The notes: generated by a model from the sequence alone, not told the origin. A stretch of 64,000 bases of DNA from Cynocephalus volans (GCF_027409185.1 NC_084472.1:20694524-20758523); one strand, 5' to 3'; positions 34,360-47,397 are shown, counted from the stretch's first letter. Numbers and translations: made by a program.

Positions 34360-34500
34360 CGGTACAGTAGTTGCAAGCTGGGGCACTAAAATCTGACTGT
34401 TGGATTTGAATCTCATGTCTGCTTTTTACTAGTCTTGCAAGCTAGGGCAAGTTATCTCATTACTGAGTTTTGAAAAGCATGTAAAGGAATTGGGTGGCTG
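34360..34500 (+). repeat. MIR SINE
   Basis: ACAGTAGTTGCAAGCTGGGG..GTTGGATTTGAATCTCATG..GCAAGTTATCTCATTACTGAG. Confidence 0.55.
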
Positions 34501-34707
34501 TCATTGATAACATTTCTCTGCAAATGTCATGTTTGCATTAGTCTTGTCATGCTAGGAAGACATGGATGACAGTAGGACAGAGAAAATCACCTGGTCAAGC
34601 TAGTGAGGAGGTAAGACCTAACACATGTATATCTAAGCAGGCCATAGGTAGATATTGAGCTAAGCTTAGGGAGAAACAAGGGAGAACTCCAATCAAGGAG
34701 TATAGAC

Positions 34708-35010
34708 CAGGGGTTCACCAACTTTTTCTGCAAACAGGCAGATACTAAATATTTTAGGCTGTGTGGACCTTGTAGTCTGTCAGAGCTGCTCAATTTTGTC
34801 CTAGTATGAAGGCAGCCATAGATAATACATAGAAGAATAGTGTAGCCGTGTTCCAATAAAACTATTTATGGATACTAAAAGTTGATTTTCCTATAATTTT
34901 TCTGTGTCATGAACTATTAGTCTTCTTTGGATTTTTTATTTCAAATGTAAAATCCATTCTTAGCTCATGGGCCAAACTGTGGTCTGCAGGTAACAGTATG
35001 CTACCTCTTG
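34708..35010 (+). mobile_element. hAT-Charlie element with 8-bp target duplication
   Basis: Starts CAGGGGTTCACCAACTTTTT, contains GTGTTCCAATAAAACTATTT and GGGCCAAACTGTGGTCTGC, ends CTACCTCTTG. Flanks GTATAGAC (34700-34707) and GTTTAGAC (35011-35018) match 7 of 8, as expected for hAT. Confidence 0.87.
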
Positions 35011-35219
35011 GTTTAGACCATGAAGAATGATAGAGACAGACAAGTCAAAAAGTATAATGCTAATATTGGATTTTTGCTTCTGAGTCTAGGGAAGAGATTT
35101 TTTTCCTTTTACCTTAGATTTTGAGTTTTATACTCTATAGGGGCAAGAGATGAATTACAAATATGTAATCAAGAAGTGGTAGATTTTGAAGTTAAAGTTA
35201 GATGTAAATTTTTCTTCCA

Positions 35220-35395
35220 CGCTTTGAACATGGAAGCCGTCTTGGACAATTTACTTAACTTCTCTGAGCCTTATTTTCCTCACTTTAAAATGGGGTTAAT
35301 AATCCTTCATAGGATTTTGAGGGTTGAATGAAATGAGATAATGTGTGGTATGTCGCTAGTAGGAAGGTTAGCTGTAAAGAGCATTAACATTTATA
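35220..35395 (+). repeat. MIR SINE
   Basis: GACAATTTACTTAACTTCTCTGAGCC and TCACTTTAAAATGGGGTTAA, then ATGAAATGAGATAATGTGTGG. Confidence 0.7.
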
Positions 35396-35433
35396 AAGCA
35401 AATGTATTTCACAGGGCCTATTTTCCAAAGCCC

Positions 35434-35930
35434 TGTAGTCTCAGGTTTAGCCTAGCCTTTTGGAATTACATATAGAAATGTTAACCTTGCAAAAGACAGG
35501 AAACTTTCCTCAGGCTAAAATCTTTGTAACACAGCAAAGTTGCTGGCTCAAGGACAGACAAGTTACTTGATTGATATGTAAAATACTGGGGAAATTGCTG
35601 TAGGGAAAAACAGTGTTTGCTAAGATCAAGCTTTTGTTGGTGGATCAACTCAACATTTTGCAAATTGCATTATGGAATGTCACTTTGCTTGTTTCACTGA
35701 TATTACTAGCCCATATTGTTAAACTGTACTTAGCCATAACCCCACCTATGTTCTTTTCCTGTAACTTCCTGGTCTGAAGAATAAATGCAGGAGAGAACCC
35801 CAGTTTGTGGTTAATTTCCAAAGGAAGGAATGCCTCCTGAGGGTTCCAGGAAATTAACCCCTACAGGGTCTCTCACTGCTCAGAAGAAATGGGCTGTGAG
35901 TAATCCTTTGCATCTCCATCAACCAGGGAA
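35434..35930 (+). repeat. LTR-like repeat, possibly related to the solo LTR at 38850
   Basis: Contains a poly(A)-signal region (GAAGAATAAATGCAGGAG) and a downstream GTGAGTAATCCTTTGCATCTC resembling GAGTAATC-TTTTGTATCTGC in 38850-39571. Boundaries are uncertain. Confidence 0.45.
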
Positions 35931-36043
35931 AGAGAGGTGACAAATCTGTGTGAGGCAAAGCAACAGTTAGCACACAGTGGAGCCTCAATATATGATGTTT
36001 AGTATGTTTATCATTAGAAAAGAAGCGAAATCAGATTAGTCAG

Positions 36044-36450
36044 TGTTTTAGTCTGTTTTGTGTTGCTATAACACAATACCTGAGACTGGGTGACTTATAA
36101 AGGAAAGAGGTTTATTTGGCTTACGATTCTGGGACAGCCAGCATCTGGCACAGGCCTCAGGCTGCTTCTACTCATGGTGGAAAGTGGCAGGCAGCCAGTG
36201 GGTATGAGCAGATCACATGGCGAGAGGAAACAAGAGAGAGAGAGAAGGTGACAAGGTCTTTTTAAGCAGCGAGCTCTTGCGGGAACTAATAGAGCAAGAA
36301 TTCACTCATTAATCCCCCCTCCCCCAGGGAGAGCATTAATCCATTCATGAGGGATCCGCCTCCATGACTCAGTCAGTTTCCAACACTGCCACATTGGAGA
36401 TCAAATTTCTGCATGAGTTTTGGAGGGGACAACACATCCAAACTCCATCA
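36044..36450 (-). mobile_element. MaLR solo LTR (MST type) with 5-bp target duplication
   Basis: Minus reading begins TGATGGAGTTTGGATGTGTT and ends ACAAAACAGACTAAAACA. GTCAG flanks it exactly at 36039-36043 and 36451-36455. 407 bp. Confidence 0.92.
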
Positions 36451-36455
36451 GTCAG

Positions 36456-37619
36456 TAATCTATAAGATCCAGCCTCTAAACCCAGAGACTCCAGAGAGCA
36501 TTCAGTGTGAAGAAGGAAGGAAAGAGACTGATAAATACATGCCAACTTTGCCTGTTGTGTGAGACAAGGTACAAAGGTAAACCAGATGCCCAAGACTGTT
36601 GTAGGTAAGATTGTGAAGGGCAGTGAGTGAGTTGGCTCAGAAGGTAATCAGGGATTTAGTCTATGGACTGTGTGGGACTGTGTGGTAATCTGCACTATTT
36701 TTTGTAATTTCGTGTGGAAAGAGAAAGCAACCCAAGAGTTCTGGGGATTATGCGTTGTGGCCTTAGGTTATAAGAAACTGCCTTTGTGGAAGTCAGCTGC
36801 CAGGCAGGTATCTTTCAGGAAAAAGAGTGATGATGAATCACATTGGACCAGATTTCATTCTCTCACCTGGTGTTAAAATAGAGTGAGTTTGGTGCAGAGC
36901 TCCATATTTTGTTCTAGGTAGTCTATCTGAATTTATTTAAATTTATTGAACCTTATTCCTAAGTGTCAAATCTTTTTCTAACTGGAGCGGCAGGCCCTCC
37001 CTTCTCTGTTACACCTGATATATGTCTAAATATTCTTTTAGAATATTTATGGTACTTTAAAAATTCAAATTCTGTAAATAAAAACTATATACCAATAAAC
37101 CCCATCCACTGTCTATTATCAGTAATCTTCATAGGCGAGTTCATCGTTCAACACAACTTATTCCCAGAGACTGTTCTATGATTATTGACTTTAATGTTCA
37201 AAATGATTAAGCCTTTTCAATCAAGACTGTTAAATAATTAGAGGCTTTTATATACCAATCAGCAGCTTGCTATGAAATAATGAATTTAAAGAATTTTCTT
37301 TAAGTGATCCAAGGCCTGCTGGCATTAACTTAACTTAATCTATTAAATATGCTCGTATAGTTAAACTAGAACAGAAATAAACCTCACCTCACCTTGACCA
37401 TCACTATGAAAAGCACATGTAAGGCAATTAAACATTGAGTTAAAGATCCATCTTGCTAATGTCAAGAGGGACATAGCAAGAGTCTTAACCTCACCCATCA
37501 GAGGCTGGTCTCCAACATGTTCTGTGATCTTCAATAGACAAGGGATTAAAACCATCACCATGCAAGGGCTTTCTAGCAGGTTCACATTTAGGGATAAAAA
37601 AGAAGTAAAAGAACCAGGC
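36456..37619. other. Intergenic, nothing recognised
   Basis: Unique-looking sequence without supported gene or repeat. Confidence 0.4.
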
Positions 37620-40600
37620 TGTTTTTTTCCTAAGGCTATTTTGCATTTTCTTTTTTTTGTAACTTTTTCCTTTTTTAATTCTTTTTCACATTTTGATCTT
37701 TGTCTTCATTTTTTCCCTTTAAGCTGCCTTAGTTTTTCTGTATGATTTTCAGTTTCTGAATTTAATTTTTTTTTCAAAATCAGGTTTTTTTTAATGCCTG
37801 TTACCACAAATTGTGATTATACCCACTATCCCCCACCCAATTAATCCCTGCGCCCCCCCACTTACTCCCTCTCCAAACTTTGCAACCTTAGGTATGTTCT
37901 CTCCCTCTGCAAATCCAATGCACCACTGTGGTCTTTCTTTCCTTCCTTTTTTCTCTCTTAGCTCCCACTTAGGAGTGAGGACATGCCATATTTTTCCCTC
38001 TGTGCCTGGTTTATTTCACTTGACATTTTTTTCCCAAGCTCATCCATGTTGCTGCGAATGGCAGAATTCCATTCTTTTTTTTATGACAGAGTAGTATTCC
38101 ATGATGTGTGTGTATACACACCACATTTTCCTTATCCAGTCATCTGTCGATGGACATTTAGGTTGGTTCCGTATCTTGGCTATTGTAAACAGAGCTGTGA
38201 TGAACATGGGAGAGCAGGTATCCCTTTGACATGATGATTTCCTTTCCTTTGGTTATATATCTAGAAGTGGAGTTGCTGGATCATATGGAAGATCTATCTG
38301 CAGTTGTTTGAGAAACCTCCATACTGTTTCCCATAGTGGTTGAACTAATTTACAGTCCCACTAATAGTGTAGGAGCATTCTCTTCTCTCCACATCCTTGT
38401 CAGCATTTGTTATTCTGTTTTTTTATTACAGCCAATCTAATTAGTGAGGTTTTAATTTGTATTTCCCTGGTGATTAGTGATGTTGAACATTTTTAAAAGT
38501 GCCTGTTGGCCATTTGTATGTCTTCCTTTAAAAAATGTCTTTTCAGCTCCTTTGCCCATTTTTTAATTGGGTCATTTATTTTTTTACTGTGTGATTGCTT
38601 GAGTTCCTTGTATATTCTGGATATTACTCCCTTGTTGGATGTTTAATTTGCAAGTATTTTCTCCCACTCTGTAGGTTGTCGTTTCACTTTGATTGTTTCC
38701 TTTGCTGTGCAGAAGCTTTTTAGCTTGATATAATCCCATTTATTTATTCTTTTGTTGCTTTTGCTTTTGGGTTCTTGTCATAAAGTCTGTGCCCAGTCCT
38801 AGTTCCTGAAGTGTTCCCCCTATATTTTCTCTTAGTAGTTTTACAGTTTTGTAGAGGATTAAAAATCTTGATTCTTGTTTGATTTTTAGTATAGGGTTTG
38901 TAGGTAATGCATGTATGGGACCAAAGTCCTTGGTTAAGAGACAACTGTCTACAGCTAGGGGACAAGAGCCCATCGCATCAACTCTAATCACTGTTTAGGT
39001 GTGGGATTGTAGACTTTAATGATTTTAGAGTTAACAGGTGGTTGTCATACCGATCTTGTTAAGAGATTTTAAAGAATTGCTATCGGAAAATATGTGAGAA
39101 ATGTTTGCTGAAGGGAAAACTTTTTGTTAATGGAAACTTAAGAAACAATCACAGATAGAATCAGGAACGTAATGATTGTTTTAGCTGTTATAAGAATAGT
39201 TCTATCTTAAGTTAAAGATAATGATCATACTGTAACTAGCTTAACATTTCACTAATTATACTTTGGAATATCATGTTGTTAGTCTTAATGATGTTGCTAT
39301 GTTCCATTGTTTAAGCTATACTTAGCTCAAGATAACTTTTGTCACATTGCCCATGTCTTTGTGTCCTTTTGAAATGTGAATCAACTGATTTTTCTTGTGA
39401 AACTTCCTTGTCTTTACAATAAAAATAGAAGCTAACTTTGAATCAGTGCTGTATCCAGTTTTCTCCTAACAGAAGAGTTGATGAGGTGCAGTCCCTTTGG
39501 GCTTCTCATTGCATTTACGTTGCTTTGAGTAATCTTTTTTGTATCTGCGTTATACAGTGAGAAATGTAACACAGTTTCAGTTCTTATAATTAAGTCTTTA
39601 ATCTATTTTGAGTTGATTTTGGTATATGATGAGGGGTGCAGGTCTAGTTTCATTTTTCTGCATATGGTATCCAATTTTCCCAGCGGCACTTATTGAAGAG
39701 GCAGTCTTTTCCCCAATGTATGTTTTTGTTGCCTTTGTCACATATCAATTGGCTGTAAGTTTATGGGTTGATTTCTGGGTTTGCTATTCTGTTCCATTGG
39801 TCCAAGTGCCTATTTTTATGACAGTACCCTACTTTTTTGGTTATGATAGCTTTGTAGCATAATTAAAGTCAGGTAGTATTGTGCCTCTGGTTTTATTTTT
39901 TTGCTCAGGATTGCTTTGGCTATTTGGGGTCTTTTGTTTTTCCATATGAATGTTAGGATTGTTTTTTCTATTTCTGTGAAGAATGTCATTGGTATTTTGA
40001 TAGGGATTGCACTGAATCTGTAGATCGCTTTGGGGAGTGTGGACATTTTCACAATATCAATTCTTGGAATCCAAGAGCATGGAATGTCTTTCCATCTTTT
40101 TGTGTCTTTAATTTCTTTCAGTAGTGGTTTGTAGTTTTCATTGTAAACATCTTTCACCTCCTTAGTTAAATTGATTCCTAGGTATTTTATTTTTTTCTTG
40201 ACTATTGTAAATGGGCTTACTTTCTTGATTTCTCTTTCTGCTAGTTCATTATTGGAGAATATAAATTTAACTGATTTGGGGGCATTGATGTATCCTGCAA
40301 CATTACTGAAATTATTAACCATGTCTAATAGTTTTTTTAATAGAATCTTTAGGTTCTTCTATATATAGGGTCATGTCATCTGTAAATAGGGACAGTTTTA
40401 ATTCATCTTTTCCAATCTTGATGCCCTCTATTTCTTTCTCTTGCCTGATTCCTCTGGCTAGTACCTTTATTACTATGTTAAACAGGAGTGGTGAGAGTAG
40501 GCATTGTTGTCTTGTTCATGTTTTTAAGGGAAAAGTCTTCAGTTTTTTCCCATTCAGGATGATATTGGTGGTGAGCCTGTCATAGATAGCTTTTATTGTG

Positions 40601-43600
40601 TTGACATAGTTTCCTTCTATACCTAATTTGCTGAGAGTGTTTATCATGAAGTGATGTTGAATTTTATCCAAAGCTTTTTCTGCATCTGTTGAGATAATCA
40701 TATGGTTTTTGTCCTTGATTTTGTTGATATGATGTTTCACATTTATTGACTTGTATATGTAGGACCATCCTTGCATTTCTGGGATGAATCCCACTTGATC
40801 ATGGTGTATAATTTTTTGATGTGTTGCTGTATTCTGATTGCTAATATTTTATTGAGGATTTTTGCATCTATTTTCATCAGAGATATTGGTCTATAGTTTT
40901 CTTTTTTTGTTGTATCTTTGTCTGGTTTTGGTATCAAGGTGATGCTGGCCTCATAGGATGAGTTTGGGAGAGTGGCCTTTGTTTCAATTTTTAGGAATAG
41001 TTTGAAGAGAGTTGGATTTGATTCATCCTTAAAGGTTTGGTAGAATTCAGCAGTAAAGCCATCCAGTCCTGAGCTTTTCTTTGTTGGAAGATTGCTGATT
41101 ACTGCTTCAATTTCATTTCTTGTTATTGGTCTATTCAGGTTTTCTGTTTCTTCTTGGTTCAGTCTTGGCAGTTTGTATGTGTCCAGAAATGTATCCATTA
41201 CTTCCTGGTTTTCAAATTAGTTGGTGTACAGTTGTTTATAATAGTCTCTAATAATTTATCATATTTCTGTAGAATCAGTTGTAATGTCTCCTTTTTCACT
41301 TCTTGTTTTTGTTATTGGATTCTTCTCTCTCTCTCTCTCTTCTTTTTTTTTGTTAACCTAGCTAATGGTTTGTCTATTTTGTTTATCATCTCAAAAAACC
41401 AACTTTTTGTTTTGTCGATCTTTTATATTGTTTTTGGGGTCTCTATATCATTTAGTTCTGCTCTAATCTTAATTATTTCTCTCTGTCTACTAAATTTAAG
41501 ATTGAGTTGTTCTTGTTTTTCTACTTCTTTTAGGTATAGAGTTAGGTTGTTTACTTGAAATCTTTCTTTTTTTTTAATGTAAGCATTTATTGCTCTGAAT
41601 TTCCCTCTTAGTACATCTTTTGGAATATTCCTCAGGTTTTGATAGGATGTGTCTTTATTTTAACTTTTCTAGAAATTTTTTGATTTCCTGTTTAGTTTCT
41701 TCTTGGACCCAGAGGTCATTCAGGAGCCTGTTGTTTAATTTCCATGTGTTCGTATAGAGTCCTAAATTTTGCTTGTTATTAATTTCTAGTTTTAATCTAT
41801 TGTGGTCTGAAAAGATAGTTGAGATGATTTTGATATTTTTAAAGTTATTGAGATTTAATTTGTGACCTAACATGTGGTCTATCTTAGAGAATGTTCCATG
41901 TACTGATGAGAAGAATGTATATTCTGTAGGTTTTGGATGAAATGTTCTGTAGATATCTGCCACGTCCAGTGGTTGAAAGTGTAGTTTAAATCCTGTGCTT
42001 CTCTGTTGATTTGTTTGCTGGATGATCTGAAGGTTATTCTGAAGGGTAACCTTGCCAGATATGGTGTTCTTGTCTGGCTTGCTTTTTGATCCAACCCATC
42101 AGTCTGTATCTTCAGTGGGGAGTTTTTAATCCATTTATATTTAGGTTTGTTATTGAGAGGGATTGTCTTATTCCTGGCATTTTATGGCTTTTTGTTTAGA
42201 TGTTTTGAGTATCATTTTTTCCTTTCTTCTCCTTTGATTATTGGTCTTCAGTGTTTGTGGGGTTTTATTGAGGTGGTCAGATACAGTTTCTCTTTCTCAT
42301 TTGTATTTGTGTTTTACTAGTGGGTTTTATTCTTACTTGTGTATTTGTGGTAGTGATTATTGTTTTTTGGATTCCATATGCAGGACTCCCTTAAGAATTT
42401 CTTGCAGTATTGATCATGTGTTGATGAACTCCCACAGTTTTTGTTTGTCTGGGAAATACACTATTTCTCCTTCATTTCTGAAGGATAACCTTGCCAGATA
42501 TGGTATTCTTGTCTGGCAGTCTTTTTCTTTTAGTATGTTGTATATGTCATCCCATTTTCTTCTTGCCTATAGAGTTTCAGTTGAGAAGTCTGTTGAATAC
42601 CTTATAAGTGACTTGATACTTTTCTCTTGCTGCTTTTAGGATTCTCTCTTTGTCTTTGAGCTTTGTCAATTTGCCTATAATGTGTCTTGGAGAGGATATT
42701 TTTGGATTGAAATTGTTTGGTGATCTTTGAGCTCCCTGGATCTGAAGGTTTTTGTCCCTCCCTATACCTGGGAAGTTTTCCATTATTATTTCATTGAATA
42801 GATTTTCAACACGTTCATCTTTCTCCTCCCTTTCAGGAACACCCATGATTTGGATGTTTTTTCACTTAAGGTTGTCTGCTAGCTCTCTTAGAAATTCTTC
42901 ATTTTTTAAAAATTCTTTTCTCCTTTTTTTTTTTTTGTCTGCCTCAGTTATTGCATAAAGACAATCTTCAAGTTCAGACATTCTTTCTTCCACTTGTTCT
43001 AATCTGCTGCTTCAGCTCTCAGTGTCATTTTTTATTTCATTGAATGTGTTTTTCAGTTCCAGGAGTTCTGCTACATTCTTTTTTAAGATATTAATCTCTT
43101 CATAAGTTTCATCCTTCATATTCTGGATATGTTTTCCCATTTTATTGTGTTGTCTTACAGAATCCTCTCTTACCTCACTGAATTTCCTTAAGATAGTTAC
43201 TTGGAATTCCTTTTCAGTCATTTCAAGGTTCTGTAGGGTCTGGTACTTGATAGTTACTGAATTCCTTTGGCGGTATAATATTTTCTGATTTTTTCATATT
43301 TCTAGAATCTCTACATTGATTTTTGGTCATCTGGTAGATCAATTGCTTCTTTCATTACTCTGGAGTGGACTTTGAGAAGAAAGACTTCTTCCTCCAAGAT
43401 CCTCCAGTGACTCTCCTTTTGTCAATAAAATCAAATTTGTGTTGGTAGTCCTGCATGGTGGTTGTGGATATTATTAAGACAGTGAGCCATTCTTGCAACA
43501 GTGTTAGCTGTGGTGGTGGCTGTTGTGGACCACCTCCATAGAAGGGGTGTGAAGCCTTGTAGTGGTATGGTATGCAGGGTCCTGCCTTCTGTGTAGGCAG

Positions 43601-43850
43601 AGTAGGGCTGGGCAGGTGACTGGTCTGTTCTCTTGCCTGCCTGGGTACCTCCGCCATTGGTGGCAGCATGGTGCAGGGTCCTGCCTTCTGAGTTTAATTC
43701 TTCTTGCATTTGTAAAAGAGCAGCTGCCAAAGCTTTTTTTGTTTGTTTAATGACATCATGTTTTACAACAAACCCAGCTTTGTCTAGTTGCCTCTACTTC
43801 ATGGCCCTCAACCTGGTAGAGAGCTTTTGAAAGACCATGTAGAGAGCAAA
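37620..43850 (-). mobile_element. Long L1 element, degraded, split by a solo LTR
   Basis: Minus orientation: 5' region near 43400-43850, ORF1 at about 42385-43220, ORF2 from about 42140 down to 38200, 3' UTR and tail down to about 37620. Recognisable pieces: ORF1 coiled-coil (43012-43221) and RRM/C-terminal part (42577-42846, NFPGIGRDKNLQIQGAQR); endonuclease end with IFSDHN (41655-41963); reverse transcriptase (40516-41198, [15 protein letters not shown]); thumb and C-terminal region (39816-40322). The polymerase motif reads FTDD at 40375-40386, where active L1s have FADD. Several frameshifts and an internal endonuclease deletion make it inactive. The L1 subfamily (L1MA-like) is inferred. 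Confidence 0.9.
38850..39571 (+). mobile_element. Solo LTR of an endogenous retrovirus inserted in the L1
   Basis: 722 bp with retroviral ends TGTAGAGG..TGTAACA and perfect 6-bp duplication CAGTTT at 38844-38849 and 39572-39577. L1 sequence continues across once it is removed. The poly(A) signal AATAAA at 39418-39423 sets its orientation as +. Six-base duplications point to a class II (betaretrovirus-like) element; the family is unnamed. No viral genes remain here. Confidence 0.88.
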
Positions 43851-44612
43851 AACAGCTGAAAACAATTATCATCTATAGGTGGCCAGGAAGGAGCCCACTG
43901 TGATGTGCAGGAAGCACAGCCCTTCAGTCTCCAGGATTGAAAGCTCCCTACAGTCTGCTCTCTATCCAGCTTCTTGGCTGTTTTTCTTCCTGCAGCTACC
44001 TCTTTATCTCTCCATCATTCATCCAGTTTTGGAGAATCACCAAAGGTAGCTGTGCAGTAAAGGATGAACTCAGCAGGCCTGGGTTGTCCAAAATCTGCAT
44101 ATTTCAGAGAAAGGTTTGGCTCTTAACCAGCACCTGGGAGATATCCTCTAAGCTCTTGGAATATCTTGCTTATTAAAAGGGTTTACCTGGAACCTTTGCT
44201 AACAATGTGATTTATAGTGGGGGCCTTGAGCCATGTGCTAGCAGTTTGACCCCTGGAGGGGCTGGAGACTGATTAATTAAGCTCTGCTATATGGGCACTG
44301 AATGACTGACACCTAATAAAAACCCTGGACATGAGGGCTTAGGTGAGCTTCTCTGGTTGGCAATACTTCATGTGTGTTGTCACACATCATTGCTGGGAGA
44401 AATAAGCACTGTCTATATGGCTTCACTGGGAGAGGACAACTGGAAGCTTGTGCCTGGTTTCTCCTGGGCTCTGCACTATGGGCCTTTTGCCTTTACTGAT
44501 TTTAATCTGTATCCTTTTGCTGTAACAAACCATAGCATTGACATAACAGCTTGAGTTATATGAGTCCTTCTAGCAAATCACTGAACCTGAGAGAGATCTT
44601 GGGAGTCCCTGA
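43851..44612 (+). repeat. ERV LTR-like repeat
   Basis: GTGGCCAGGAAGGAGCCCAC..GACACCTAATAAAAACCCTGG..GTGAGTCCTTCTAGCAAATCAC-like end, finishing GGGAGTCCCTGACA. The AATAAA and the TG..CA-like right end fit a retroviral LTR in + orientation. The left boundary with the L1 5' end is approximate. Confidence 0.6.
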
Positions 44613-46792
44613 CAAGAGTAGGGTACCCTAGTCAGTCTCTCTGGCTCCCTCTTGAGATGTCCTCTGCTGTGGTGAGGTAGTGGGAGCCTGGCTGAGGTCT
44701 GGGCACTCACTTGTTGCCTACAATACTGGGTTGACACTATGAGATGCAGAGTTTGTCTCAACCAACCCAGTACTATTCCTGTCTGACCAAAAGGTGTGGG
44801 CAGCCTTTCTCTTACCCTCATGACCTCTGCTAGAAATTACAGACTCATTATAGTTCACCTTTACTAGGTAGGCCACAGGTTTTATAATCAAACATGTATA
44901 TGATACTGATTGTAGACTGGCTGAAAACTTAGTTATGGAATTCCTACTGTCTAATTCAGCTTGGCTTAGCTCTTTTGCCTGTGGTCCAACCCATATAACC
45001 CTTATATGTCTGGAGGTGGTAAGCCTAATAGGGTCATATGGATCTTGTTGTAACCCCAAACCATCTCACATTTTCTTCAACACCAGTGAGTGATTTTCTA
45101 GAAGCCTGCTCTTGCCGCTAAATATCTGCTTTGCACACATTGATAGCAAGAACTGGAACATATTTGTCAGCATATAAGCTGGGGCTGGGGCTTCTAGCTG
45201 TAGTGTATGGGCTTTGGGGATTATCAGTGCCCTTAGCCTTAAGAACCCCCACCAAGAGATTAACCCAGGAATTGACAAAGTTGTTCTGTAAGAGTCAGTT
45301 AGTAAATGTTTTAGGCTTTGCAGGCCATTCAATTTCCGTTGCAACAGGAAGCAAACCTGCATAATAAGCTTTCTCAACAAAGTTAGCCTTTTCTGTGGAA
45401 TATCCACTCTCAAAAGTTTTGCCATTTCATCAGCCCCAGCACTGAGGACATAATGACCTTTGTTATATCCTGCTCACTCTGTAAAGATATTATACCTGGA
45501 GTTCAGCCAGTTTTGCCCCTTGGTGTCTTTCTGGTAATGGATTTGTGTCCATGGTAGCACTGGGTGGGGGATGACATATACCTTCCTAGATGGCTCAGTT
45601 CCAGGACATGAACCTAAAGCATGACACGGATGGACATAGCACTCAAATTCGAAGGTCCCCTAAGGCAGACCCTTCCCCTTGTCTACAAGTTGAGTCACTA
45701 GCAACCATCTAAGAAAGGTAAAATTTGGGAAGATGGTTGCCATTACTCTTTGCTGTAGAAAAGCCCTTGCCTATTGTAATGGATTTTGGTTTTCAGCCCA
45801 TCATTTTCTTAGGCCTTATTGCTGTATCTCACACCTGCTGACTTCCTAACTGCCAGCATCAGCATTTCTTTGTCCGAGGACTTTCTCTGGTGGCCTAAGA
45901 CTTCTCTGCATGTGCATCTCAAGCTGGAAATACTGGAGAAATAATGCCACCCTCAAACCCCAGCAGTCTCCATCCAATGACTTGAAGCTTCTTTACAGCT
46001 ATGTGAATAACCCTGAGAGGGAAGGGTTCTACACTGGCTGCCCATTGTCCCAGTGGAATTAAGCTTCGGTTAACCAAATTGATAACTTGCTTGACAATGC
46101 ACCTTTATTGGCTGTCCTCTTTTCCCCCACTGCCAGTATTTCCTGGAATCATCTGCCAGATAAACTACTTGCATTTGAGTCCTTGTCTCAGGATCTGCTT
46201 CTGTGATAACAGAAATTAAGAAACCCATCAACCTGTCTAGTACTCCTTACGTACTTTGGGCTCCTCTTCTTTGTCGCATACTAATTCCTGGTGCAGGTTT
46301 AGGCAACTCTTCCTTGTAAACCTTCATGTGCAGGGTTTGGGCCCCATGGGGTGAGTATTAAGCCATTGGTCTTGTGACTGTCCTCTTGGGTTACACCCAG
46401 AATATGCCCTTGCTGCACAAGCTTTCAGAGGTGCCCTAAGTGAATAGTCTCTCAGCCTTAATTCTCATTTTTTCTTCTGCCCTGTCCTTGAAGTCTTCTT
46501 TCTTTGGCTTTTTCCTTTCTTACCAAAGCCTTTGCCCCTTCATTTCTGGTGATTTCCCACCCCACCCCCCACCTACTGAAGAAATCCGGTCCCGTATCTT
46601 CTCTGATCCTGCTATTTCCACTGTATGTCATTAGGCTGTCTGCTTTCTGCTGGGAGAAAGAATAGAGAGTCTCTGGTTCTAGGATAGAGAGAGTGTGTGT
46701 TGGAGAGGGGAGGGGACAGAAGAGATATGGGTGAGAAATTATGACTGTAACTGCTTTTTTCCTAAATTTTCTGGAATGTAACTGCACTAGTG
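44613..46792. other. Unassigned, probably old retroviral or other repeat remnants
   Basis: No frame above about 120 codons and no recognised protein. 45290-45350 carries a hAT/Charlie fragment (GTAAATGTTTTAGGCTTTGC) like 34708 and 60735. Confidence 0.35.
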
Positions 46793-47397
46793 GTGACAGA
46801 CAGGGTTTGATTGCCAAAGAAAACTCACAGGAACCAAATGATGATGCTTACAAATCTGGTTTATTGCAGGAAAAGGATCCAATACAGTGCCAGCATTATA
46901 CTAAGAAAATGCATCACAGCCAAAGGCTGCTTTACCGCAAGGGGTCTGGAGAAGCCAGGCCTGAGCTCCAGATGTCCTCTCTTTGTAAGAGCCACACATA
47001 TGTGCATCCTCTCTAGGACCAGGAACCACTGACCTGTGCATGGAACACCTTGAAACCCAAACTGGTGTCTCCAGGGAGCCTAAAATGGAGTCTCAGCTGG
47101 AGTTTCATATATGTTACTGGTTACATAGGCATATTCTTGTTACATAATCAGCCCTGACAGCAGAGCCCTCTGGGGGCTCATGTAGACCAGGTACAAATGA
47201 TCACTCTCACTGGTAGCAATAAACAAGGCTGAAAGCTGGAACAAACCGCCCTGAAACACCTCAGACCCATGTTACAAAGCAATACTATTAATCAGTGCGT
47301 TTTATGACTTGACCAGGGGTCTGTGCCTTACAGGTATTTTAGAAAAACAACTCAGGACAATTCTAGGCCTTCTGGAAATAACCCTCACAGCATAGTT
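46793..47397 (-). repeat. ERV LTR-like repeat, minus orientation
   Basis: Minus reading begins TGTGAGGGTTATTTCCAG, has a CTGCAATAAACCAG poly(A)-signal region and ends CCTGTCTGTCA. Length about 605 bp fits an LTR. I found no convincing target duplication. Confidence 0.55.

Noticed and set aside
39816-43221. Several minus-strand frames with reverse-transcriptase-like protein
   Set aside because: They are fragments of one degraded L1, not separate genes; reported as a mobile element.
43355-43730. Two overlapping minus frames of about 100 codons near the L1 5' end
   Set aside because: They lie in the L1 5' region, are in different frames, and resemble no protein I know.
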